Shown piece by piece: positions 11,101 to 23,100 of a DNA stretch of 64,000 nt. Source of the DNA: Trileptium ribeirensis (lineage: Eukaryota > Nematoda > Enoplea > Enoplida > Thoracostomopsidae); contig JASANE010029145.1 of the NCBI GenBank assembly GCA_030248225.1, positions 22,745 to 86,744 of the forward strand. The letters are read 5' to 3'. A program made the position numbers and the translations under genes. The notes under the pieces were generated by a model that made no database searches, was not told the origin of the DNA, and saw only the letters and a program-made list of their open reading frames with translations. The first letter of the stretch is position 1; each line of letters starts with the position of its first letter.

Positions 11101-14100
11101 TACAGGAGGATCAAGTTGGTCCGGACCATATACATACTACCCCGTTAGCGCCTTTCTTTGCCAATCTATCAGCCACCTTATTTCCAACAATCCCTGAATG
11201 TCCCCTATCACACTGAAGGTAGTCCCAAAAATCCAAAATAGACCTATTCACTTTCATACTATGTATGTTTATTAATATAACACGTAGTATTAATAATTCA
11301 AAACATGAAATATGTCCAAAAGCATTGTCTAAGGCACATCGTTGTATCATGTCACAGCTTATTTTCCGATCCTAAACTGCTTAAACATTATATGCGCTCC
11401 AAAACAGTCGCTGGTGTGATCATAGACCTATTAAACGACTTCAAAGCAGCTTGGCTATCACTGCATTGGACCGTATAGTGCAAAAAAGACCTAGGTACAA
11501 TTTTTTCCCAAAATGAGCTTATGGTGCACGTTGTCTTTGGACACAATGCAGATGTTATGCAAGAAAGACCTAAGCGATCTAAACATCTTTAGAAAAACTA
11601 ATGCATTGTGTTTAATAAACCTGTGTGCAGTCGCCCAGCAGTCATATGTGCATAAACGATGCAAGTGACTTTGGGTTGTTTTTGCACAACAGCAGTTTGT
11701 AATTTTAATGATGTTAAAAGGAACTAACAGCGCCTGGGTCTTTTTTCCACGAAATGAAAAGGTGCTTATGCAAAGGTGATTACTATGCACATAGGCTTTG
11801 CATGACGATTACGATGCGCCCTGCTATTATTGTTTGCCCCAAAAAACTATAAAACGTCGTGATATTTAAGGTAATGTTCAAATGATATCCCCGCCGACAT
11901 CTTGATTCGACGTAATGTATAGTATAGTACATATAGGGTATATATATTTATATATACAGGGTATATATATATATATTTTACATTGTATAGCAAGATCGGC
12001 CGCTTCACTAGGCACCGTGATACGCACGTCATAGGTATTCCACGAAATATATGCCTTGTAGCTTATCGTCCTCTAGCGCTAGGGCGCCATAGCGGGAATT
12101 TCTTGCTCAGACTATGAAGTGCCAAATGTATATTGGGCAATTTGTTGTGAGATTAATATTTTCTGTCTAATTTCAGGTTTTTCAGAAATACATACGACGT
12201 AGTAATTTTAAAATGACTAAGCGGCAATTAATTAGACGAAGTATTAGTAACACTGTACAATATAGTACGGACGAGTTTGTTATGATAAAATGGGGCAATT
12301 GCTATTATCCTGCGGTTGTCGGAGATCGTAGAATAAACCCCTGCGTCCGGAGCAGCTATTAATCTCGTGGTTTAAGTACTCGTGGACTGTCGTTCGTTCA
12401 ACTCCAAATGTAATCCCCTTCAACCCCAACAATGTTATGATGCGCCTGTCGCAACCGACGAAGCGCCTGAACCAGTATTTGGAAGCTGTTTCTGATTACT
12501 GCAGAACCGAATGCCTCTATGACAACGATGCTATTATCAAAGAAGCGTTGAAGTTAGTGAGGCCTTCGCAAATTCTCTTTGTTGACAATAAATTCTCTGC
12601 TAAATTAAATTAACTTTTTGTAATTATATAATTATTACAAAAATTAAGTAATTAGCTTATTAATTATATAATATTAATTAATTAGCTTTATATAATTATT
12701 AAACTAGCACAAAATAAATATGTGCGTGCCATAAGACGTTGCCCAATTACAGAGTGGCGTTTCCCTAATTCCGATTGCATTGTCCCATTGTTGCATCTTT
12801 AAGATTGATGGGTACCCGATAATATGGAAACGCTGTATGTGCTCGGCCCGCCTATATATCTTTCATACTGTGATAATTCTAGATGTTCAATATATAACTT
12901 TCAGTTATGACTAGCACAGTTGGCCAAAGGTAATACCTAACCGTGGTTATACACTTGGGACCATGACAGATGTCAGCTATACTTCTGGCGTTTCAGAAAT
13001 GAGCTAGTAATGTTTTTATGTTACTTTAAGCTTGGATGCGAACGTTGGCGAAGTAGTGGAACGCATTGTCTTCGAAGTTTGCGTAATGGTGGTCTCGGTC
13101 AGTGCGAGCCTGAAATCATCGGAGGACAATGAAACGAGTAAGAGCAACTTAATTTGAGAGTTACTTGCAATCCGTGACCCGAGTTATTGCGACTAGCTAC
13201 ATATTCGAAAGATTCTCTACTGGTTTTATGAATGATTTAATGTAGAAGTAGCGGTTTTATGAATGATTTTTTTCTATCGCTCGTATATTTCTGTAAGCAA
13301 ATGTTCATACAAACATCGTATGTCACGGTTTGTCGCCTATTTTATATAGGAAGCCGAGCCTAGCTGTAGTGGTTACCTGCATGCTGACGCAGTTGCGTAC
13401 CCTCCCCGTTTCGGTAGACTGATTAGTATTTGCCCGAAGACCTCATCGACGGCCGGGTCTCTTCGATCATTCCCAATTATCCCTAAATCCCGTGTGGAAC
13501 TATTACTTTACATTCTCTATATCCCTACAAGCAATTTTCGTATAGACAGTGCTAAGTGTCATGGTTTGTTGCCAGTAATAGGAAGTCGCACCGGGCCGTA
13601 TTGGTTGGTTGTTTGCTAGGTAGTCTTGCGATTTCTACCGGCTTGAATAGTTTGGAAAGAGGAGAATTGGTATTTGGCCAAAAGACACACAGGTCTGTTG
13701 ATGTTGTGACCAAAAAGTGGTTGTTAGCTTGGCCATATGCCTAAAAATTAGTCGCTACCTTAATGTTACTATTTTTATTTCCAGGAGGAAAGACACCGTG
13801 TGTCAACAAGTCGGCGAAATTTCTATCACAATCACACGAGGAAGTCAGCGAGGACGAACACAGCAACTCCGACAACGAGACAAACGCCGAATCGTCATCA
13901 GATGATGATGAAGAACACAGTTCGTGCGAGTCGTCCGTTTCGAGCGATGTGGCGCCGCGACCCGTTAGAAAACGCCGTAAATTTGCGAATACTGTTCGAT
14001 AGTGGCAGCCACCGTACCTATATAACGGATGAGCGAGTAAAGGAGCTGCAGCTTGAAACGCGCGATGAGAGTCCGTTAAACATAGCAGTATTTGGGTCAA

Positions 14101-17100
14101 CCCGAACAATCACAATGTCAACGACCAGGGTCGTGTTTGAGATTCGTCGCCGCGACGGGTCGATGCAGACCGTTTACGCTAATACAACGCCTCGCGTTAC
14201 CGACTGTCCGATCACAGCTGGGTTGGTGCCTAAGGGTGATCTTGCGGCGATCACGTCTATGGGGCACGGAATCGAATGGAGTCGACAGGACGATTGATAT
14301 CTTAGTGGGTTCGGACTATTTTTGGAATTTTGTGACAGGTTCACGTCTCCAACTGCCATCTGGTTTGTTTATGATTCCGTCTACTTTAGGGTTGCTCCTC
14401 GCCGGACGTTATGACGAGGAGGACGAAAAAACCGGTCAAGCCCAGTCGACACTTGTTTGTTTAACGGAAACATTCAGTCGGATTCCTATCTACAGTGGAT
14501 TGGTGGCGGCTCCGATCAAGACAACCCTTTCGTACCCGGATATCGACGAGTATTGGAATTTAGAAGCCGTTGGTATAAGCGATGACCCAATTAGTAATGA
14601 CGACGATGAAGCGCTTAAACAATTCAACGATTCGGTATATTATGAAGGCGGCCGGTACCACGTGAAATGGCCGGTAAAACCGAACATCGCTAGCTTACCA
14701 CTGAACAAAGCGCTAGCATGCGGTCGTCTCAAAACGCAGATGAAGAAGTTGGAATGCGATTCTTTCATAGCCGAGAAGTACAATGAAGTTATTCGTCAAC
14801 AAATGGAAAACAACATAATCGAAAGGGTACCCGAAAGCGAATTATCAGCAGGTTCGACAGCGAATATTATTCATTATCTCCCACACCACCCCGTAGTGAA
14901 GGTCAGTAGTGCCACGACAAAGGTGAGAATAGTGTATGATGCTTCATCAAAATCGCGCAAGGACGATCCTTCACTAAACGAATGCCTTCATCGCGGCCCT
15001 GTCTTGCTGCCGAATCTATGTGCGGTATTAATCAGGTTCCGACTCCACCGGATTGCGGTTGTGGCAGATGTTGAGAAAGCATTTTTACAAATTTGCGTCC
15101 AAAAGCCAGATCGCGACCTCACACGATTTGTATATGTGACCAATTCCGAAAAGCCAGTGACCGAGGGAAACCTGACGCATTATCGCTTCTGTCGAGTACC
15201 GTTGGGAGTAATTAGCAGCCCGTTTATTCTTGGCGCCGTGATCCAGTATCATTTGAAACAAAACAACCACTGGGTATCGCGGAACCTTGCGGATAGCATA
15301 TACGTAGATAATGTCATCTCAGGCACGAACACTGTCGAGTCAGCGATCCAATATTATCATCACGCCAAGGCACTGTTTCGCAGCGCTGGAATGAACCTTC
15401 AGGAGTGGGGCTCGAATTCGAAACAGTTACTCGACACTATCCCGAAAGTAGACCAAACGAAACAACGACAAATGAAGGTACTTGGCCTTTGCTGGGACAG
15501 CGAAAGGGATACACTACGGATCAGTGGCGATGTTTCTAAACTGACATTGACGAAACGAGGCGTGCTTCACGCTGTTGCTTCTATATACGATCCGTTAGGC
15601 CTGTTCCAGCCAGTGTTAGTACGGTCGAAGCGATTCCTCCAACGCCTTTGGGAGGATAATCTGATGTGGGATGAACCGATATCGCCGAAACATGAGTCTG
15701 AATTCCGGCAGATAATGGAAGATGTGTCAGCTTTGTTCGATGTAACTATACCGTGCAATCCGTATGTAGCCAACGTTGATACGTCACAACACGTAGAGAT
15801 CATAGCTTTCAGTGACGCATCTCAAGTAGCGTACTCTGGCGTTGTCTTTTTACGTGTGTGGGATGTCGCAGTAGGCGCTTGGTTTAGTAATGTAGTATTC
15901 TCCAAATGCCGCCTTGCCCCCAAGACGCGGTTCTGGGGCTGCGGTCACCCTACCGCGATTGGAATTACTCGGTACATTGATAGCAAGTCGAGCGGCTCAG
16001 TTCGTCAGAACAGCGATCAGACAGTCCAATGATGCCTCAGTGACGGTTTTCACAGACTCCACTTGTGTACTTCAATGACTTCGTTCGTCGAAACCTCTTT
16101 CTGTCTTCGTTGAGAATAGGGTAAAGGAGATGAAAGCCATTCCGAACTGCAGTTATCGTTATTTCAATACGTACGAAAATCCCGCTGACTACAGTACACG
16201 TGGAAAATCAGTAGCCGAAATGTGTGCGTCAGAGTTCTGGTGGCATTTGACCACCCTGGCTTCTACAATTGAGAGACGACTGGCCCGATGATCCTGACGG
16301 GACGGATGCTATAGGGGAATCACTTGAGCTTGACGCCGAACAAGAGACTCGTAAATCGCGGAAATGTGTGCTCCACAACTTCGTCGCGGTGGAGGGTGTA
16401 TTTCCATTTGTAGCAGCGTCGCCGTTTGGTATGAACTGTTCTGACTAATCCTCGTTCAAGAAACTACAGCGGATAACAGCTTGGTGCCTCAAATTTGTTA
16501 AGCGGGTAAGGTGTACAATTTGGAATCCTCAACGGGCACGAGATAGCAAGGGGTTCATGCGATTGCTCGATGATGTCTCTAATGATCCTTTTGTCACGGC
16601 TGCCGATATGCGGGCGTCGAAAACAGTGTGGTTGGGGCATATACAGGGGCAAAGCTATGGTGACGTGATAACGAGTATTAAAATTAATCAAAGTAACCCG
16701 CTCGTGGCACAGCTGGGAATTGTTATCGATTCCGATGGATTACTAAGGTGCCGAGGCCGCTTTAAACACGCAGACATGCCGCCAGATACGCTAGAGCCGA
16801 AACTTCTGCCAAGGATCATCAGGTCACCAGTTTGATTGTTCGGGACATGCATGAGCATCTATTCCACGCGGGCATAGGACATACACTAAGCCAGATACGA
16901 CGCGAGTATTGGATTCCGCAGGGACGAATGGCAGTTCGAAAAGTCATCAGCAAGTGTGTGTTGTGTCGGCGACACAAAGGTGGTGCATTCATACTTCCCA
17001 ACATGCCCCCATGGCCTCGTGAACGACTTTCTAAATCTAGTCCGTTTCGTTTCATAGGACTCGACTACCTCGGACCGATTAAAGTTTGCATCGGGGACAA

Positions 17101-20100
17101 CCGCAAGAAAATGTGGGTGTGTTTATTTACTTGCTTGGCGGTGCGTGCCGTTCACCTAGAGTGGGTGTCGGATTGTAGTGCCAAGGCATTCCTTGACTGT
17201 GTAAAACGGTTCGTTTCTCGGCGTGGCGTTCCACATCAGATAATCAGCGATAACGCTCCACAGTTCCGCACAGTTAAAACGATGTTTGATAAACTGTGGC
17301 ATTCTGCGCTGCGAGATGACAGTGTCCAGTCGTACGCGCCGAATAATTCAATCGGGTGGAAATTCACTACTGAACTTGCACCGCGGCAAGGCGGTGTCTA
17401 TGAGCGCCTCGTTGGTTTAGTTAAGCAAGCGCTTAAGATTGCGGTAGGACGTCGACTTTTGTCTTGGGAGGAATTGGTCACAATCATTGCTGAAGTCGAA
17501 GCGATAACGAACAGCAGGCCTATAACATATGTTTACGGCGAGTTTAATTCAGGATTTGTGTTGCGACCGATAGATTTCATCACGGATTTGTCCGCGGGTT
17601 TGCCGGAGACATCATCGGAGTTTGACACCCGGGATTTAGGTGATGCGGGGAAGCAGTTGGTTCGCTATTGGAAGCATGGCCAACGGCGGTTGGCATCGAT
17701 CTGGGAATTTTGGTATCGGGAATATTTAGCCAGTCTGCGCGAACGAGGACAATCTAAGCATGTTGGGCGACGAAGCGACGTCCATGGCTCTCCGACGATA
17801 GATGAAGTCGTCCTGGTGAAGGATACAAATATGCCTCGTGGCGCGTGGAAGTTGGGTAGAGTCGTTGGCATTGTACCAAGCGGCGATGGAGCTGTGCGAT
17901 CAGTTGAGGTCCGTTTACCGAATGACATTGTCATACGGCGTTCCGTGTCGCATCTTTATCCACTTGAACTTGGGACAGTACGAGACGTCAACTCTCACGA
18001 ACACGAGACTCTTGTAGACAATGACGGCTTTGATGGATTTACAGAAAGTGAAGTACAGGAAGCGGTCCGTCGCGTCGCTGCAGGTAATCTTGTAAAACAT
18101 CATCCGGATGTCATCGACAACAACATGAACATCGTAGGAATGGCGAATCACTTCGGTCGCTAGTAGTAACTGCTTCGAATTTTTGTATGGGCATCATAAT
18201 AATATAACATCGATGTAATAATTGTTTTATTTTGTAACTTTAATAATTTTGCCATATTTAACCACCCAATTCGTATTTGGACATTACTATTAGAATTGTA
18301 AACCTAGCCATGCCGATGTAACAGTGTAACGATATTTTGGAAACGTTGTCGCTCAATACGATTGAAACATCTGACTCTTACAAACTTCGCTGTCGGGAGT
18401 GTCAAGGATTGTTGATTTTTGTATTCGTTGTGCTGCCGCTTCTTTTTGTTATTACAGGAGTTCGAATTTCGAGAACTTGGCAATTGCTAAACAATGTACT
18501 TGAGCGGTCGATGTGACAGAAGTCGCGGTCGAGCAGGGTTGTGGTTCTAGGTACACCGGGGATTGATTTCCCTGGTTTCGAACCTACACACCCGATGACT
18601 TGTTTCAGTGATTACTTAGAGTAATATTGCATCATACTAAGTGTTGGAATCGTCCTTTTCTACGATATTATTGGTGACAAAGTTATCATCGGTATCAACA
18701 GCGACAGAGGTGTCATTATCGTCAACACAGGCGGCGTCCTCTTCACCAACATCAATCTACTTATGACATTTTGTGCGACGTAAATGCGTCTTTCGACGCT
18801 CGTACTCAAATCAGACGCAGTCGAATTGCGTCGTAGGGTATTCATTGTCGTCATTGCTATTATCTAAACGTTTCTTCCTCGAGGATTGCGCCGTGTTGCA
18901 ATCTACGTCAAGTCGTTACGTCACGTCAACGGGATTAATTGCGATCGACGGTCCACGGACATTCGGTCAGATCAACGGTGCAAATATATCACTCGATTTC
19001 GACTGGAAGTTACGACAACGATTTCGTCGGGTTAGTCCTTTGTATATTCTTCACAACAGGGGGGGTAAAACTGGATATTTTGGCCAGTAGCACGGTAAAC
19101 GTGCAGGGAACTGGTAAAAATGTTATTTGCGCTAGGAAGCGTCATTAGTTAGCTAGTTCAAACAAAAAAAATTTTCGGCTTCACGCACGCCGTAAGAGGC
19201 TGGACATCCACATAAGTCCCAAATTGACAAAAATCGTAATGACTAATTTTTCGACCTCTTTTTTTCGGGTAGTGTCGTGGCTCCGTGCTCGAAGTTATGG
19301 CCCAAGTTCTTTTCTATGCAGGATTAGTCAGGTCTACACAACATTTTTAATTGCACGATTTTCAAATCTACTCCAATCATGGAGAGTGACAGCTGTCGAT
19401 ATGCCATGAACCTCAGTTTTACCCCCCCCGACCAAATTCATTTTTTGGTCGTTGCTCGTTACTTATGCATGGTACATAAACGTTGTTCATATATCATACC
19501 TGTCCCCTGGGTGCCTTTTGAAAAAATATTAACCCAGGTGCTTGCTGTTACTTACCCCAGCGCTAGGGTCAAAAGGTCGATTTTAGCACATTTGATTACC
19601 CCCCCCGACCGTTGCTAGTTAGGGGTATCGTGGAGTCAGTAGAAGTCAATTAATTTCTCTGTTATGGTTCTGTCCAATCACGAAGCGAATGGTGAAACGA
19701 CCTGAGCTCTATATCGTTCCCGACCTGTTGATCTCAGGCTTTTACCCACCCCCGACCACACTTTTACCCCCCCCCCGACCACCACCAAAATGTGGAAAAA
19801 TCGAACATACGATGTTATTTCGAGGAAATTTCACGCTTGTGGTTCCTAATACATTGTGGCAATACATTTGGACGACATATGTCGCAAAATTTTTTTTGAA
19901 AAAAATTCTAAATTTACCCCCCCCCCCGACCATGGTCTCAGGCATGTACACTGGCAGTTGATATGGGCTGCCATTTTGTACCCTCATAGTGGAAATTGTG
20001 GTATAGAACATCTTACATACCGTTTTCAAGTTAACTATGCTGGTTAAACACGGTCGAATTGGCCATTTCCCATTTTTACCCCCCCCCCCGCCAAATTTTA

Positions 20101-23100
20101 CCCCCCCTCCGACCACCAGCTACTTCTAGCATATCTGGCAAAGGGTATGTTTTGAATTTTTTTGCATAACACTTCCCCCAGGCTAAACTATCGATATAAA
20201 TAGCTACCGTTTATGGCCGCTTCGTTTCCATTTAATAACCGGTATAAATCGGCACCCCCGTGTTTTAAAAGTGTTAAATTTGACCCAAGAATAGGCATAA
20301 AAAGCTTAATTTTTGACATACGGAGTTCCGCATAACGTCATTTCGACCGCGCTGACGGGCTGCACGAGATACGATCACAAAATCGAGGCTAAATGCAACC
20401 TGGAGCATACCAGAGGCCATTTTATGATACCTTGCTGAGCAGCAGGGGGTGGTAGTTGGGAAGCCATAGCATAAAAACGGTTAAAAAATTTACTATAACC
20501 ACCTCAAATTAGGGATCCTTGACGTTTTTTGGTCATAGGGTGTAAAAATGAAGATAATCGGAGCAAAAAAGTCATTAGTCATTTTTTCTGAGGCAAAAGG
20601 TCATCGTAGCGTGAAATAACCCTGCATTCCCCTCATATCAAAGCCTACGTCGATCGCACCCACAGTAAACCGATCTCTAAGACAATTTATAAACAATCAC
20701 CAATAGCGTCAGCAAGTAACATTCAGCCAGCGTAGAAAAATTACCATATATCCGCCAGTAGCTTCCTCAAGCAATCCGCCAAATGTAACAATCGGAGCTA
20801 GCAGGGCAAAATACATAAAGAAAAATGACGCAACACATTGAACCGAAATCGCGTCTCGAAAATCGCTTACGAACCAAGGCTTTTTTCGTTTGATATCGGC
20901 AATTAGGCCGCCAAATAGCCTAAAAACAATCGAGATACAAAATAACAATGAAACACAAAAATATAGTACTCGCCGCAATTATTAAATATTGCCTTAGGAG
21001 CGAGCAAGTAACCAGTTAGCAGCGACCTAACAAAAAAACGGACTATACAATTCTAAAATGAAATTTTATTTTCCCGTAAGCAAGTTGTACGTGAACAACA
21101 AGCGAGCGCCGGCTATGGAGGCCAGTACTGTAAACAGCATACAAACAATCATGCACTAAAATTAGATAAAAATACAATTTTATTAATCAAGAAAACGATT
21201 GTAGCATTAAGTTTTTTCGCTTCATGTAATACAGTGGTCGCCACAATAATTGACTGTCGCCTAAGAAGCGAGCGAACAAAAACGAGCTAGAACATTTCAA
21301 ATAAAATTTTATTTTCTCACGAGCAACTTGCGAGCGAACAACGAGCATGCAGCCACCAATATGGCGTGTGCTGTAATGAACTGAAACTTTGTGATCAGAG
21401 TATCCAACATTCTTGGCACTTTTAATACGTATACAAATTCCGGTTGAGTATTCAAGTGTGTATGAATTGTGTTTGTTTACTCAACGTAAGGTAAAGTTAT
21501 TCTATGAACAGTCCCGACCAAAAATATGTGTAATCGAAAACGATCGAAATTGAAATCGATGGAAATTGCAATGGATCGAAATCGATCCAAATTTTTTAAA
21601 TCGTAAATAAACGAAATTTTGTAAATGTGAAGTTTGTTTACTTACGCCAAAATCGAAATCCGTTGAAAATTCGTTTAGTCGAAAGCGATTGAAATTTCAA
21701 TCGATTATTTTGCACTTAATTGTAGCCATGACTGTTTAGTTATGTAGTATTTCGAGGCAACCAATATTAACATTAATAATATCATTGTGCATTAGTATCA
21801 TCATAGCGCTCATACGAAATTTACAATACTTAATAATGTTATGCATTCAACTGTTACAAATAAAGATAGCAATTATACACCCACTTTCCAGTTCTTTTGA
21901 GGGCCGGATCGCTACCGTGGCCACCATCGTCATGCTCATCATCATCGTGTTTATCGCCGCCAGCTCCTTCCGCATCTTTATCGGGTGGTGCGTGAAGACG
22001 TTTTTCCTAGAATATAAGTTTGATGCTAATTTTTGCTAAGACACGTTTCTTTTGACAGCTAAATTCGCCGTTCCAAAACCATATTTCGTTAATTTGTATC
22101 ACATTTCCTTGACTTTGGATATGTAGCTCCCAAAATATCTATACATCGACTAAACTGTTAGTATTATGCTTTTAGCTCCTAAAATTACTATTATTCAGAA
22201 AGACCAGAAAAAAACTAAATTTTCATTCACTCAGGCCACAAAGAATACAAATTAACTATAAATAAAATTAATGCTAAAAGAATAAAACGAATGAAATTGT
22301 TAAATTGGCGTAAAATAAATTTTCATAACCTGCAATGCCTATAACGTATCCAGAACACCAACAAAATTAATCGTTTTCACCAATCTGGATCTGGAACACA
22401 TTGCGTGACATAGCATATAAAATTGGTGTCAATTTGGTAAAACGACAGATATTGCAAATTTTTATCTCAACAATAGCGAAATTTCACAATCTGCGATGCT
22501 TATAACGTAGCTATTACACACCCCTCCCAAAAAACTGATTTTCCGTCAATCTAGATGACTTTGTGTGACATATAGTATACATAAAACTGGTCTCAAAATA
22601 ATTAACTGACTCATATTGCTAAATTTAGGCCTAACACATAGATTTTAACAATACAATAACATTTTTGATCATTTGCAGCGTATATAATATCATCCTAACT
22701 CTCAAATTTCACCAAAAACGCGTAATTTTGCTTTATCGAAGTTCCATGGCTTGATACAGAAATACAATATTGTTCTGTATTACGGAACAAAAAATCGCAC
22801 GAATAACCAAAATCCAGCCATTTCCAGATGTTCGAGAAAAATGCTATCACAAAAAAATTTAGACTCATTTCAAATAATAGAGACCTGAAAATTGCCATGT
22901 ACATAAAATGGCACAGTTCAAAAAATTATTTAACGGATTTTCGGTATTTTACTCAGAAAACAAATTACGCTCCAAAATGTAACCAAAACGAACGGAACGC
23001 AAAAATGATAAAAACAGCATGGGACAATTCCCCTAAGGTACCATTGAGAACAATATAATAATTTTAAAAATGCTGAGACAGTCCGTGCAATAGGCTGTTA

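Larger units (their letters stand above)
13763..18163 (+). mobile_element. BEL/Pao LTR retrotransposon A, coding region with frameshifts
   Basis: Protease, RT, RNase H, H2C2 zinc finger, integrase and C-terminal DUF5641-like region occur in the order expected for BEL/Pao elements. The gag part is largely missing; only an acidic Ser-rich frame remains upstream. At least four frame breaks (about 13.97, 14.28, 15.93-16.5 and 16.83 kb) mean the polyprotein is not intact. I could not find matching LTRs by eye in 12.0-13.7 or 18.2-18.7 kb. The local GC content is higher than the flanks. It lies antisense within an SLC4 intron. Confidence 0.9.
9133..20744. other. 11.6 kb SLC4 intron between exons 11 and 12
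   Basis: Holds a GC-rich patch (9890-10040), a perfect hairpin (10439-10490), a LINE tail (about 10690-11350, minus), a PWWP-like frame (12213-12614), a BEL/Pao coding region (13763-18163) and the second C-tract element (about 19050-20620). Stretches 9133-9880, 11360-12170, 12620-13740 and 18170-19040 show no supportable gene. Confidence 0.8.

Noticed and set aside
12900..13760. 5' LTR of BEL/Pao A
   Set aside because: I looked for a matching copy after 18163 and found none. A weak internal similarity (13318 and 13556) is not an LTR pair.
19742..20116. 124-codon minus-strand open frame rich in Gly
   Set aside because: The Gly runs are translated G-tracts of the C-tract transposon.
21785..22039. 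Plus-strand hydrophobic frame
   Set aside because: Antisense shadow of SLC4 exon 10; its His/Asp codons read as Ile/Met/Val codons on the other strand.
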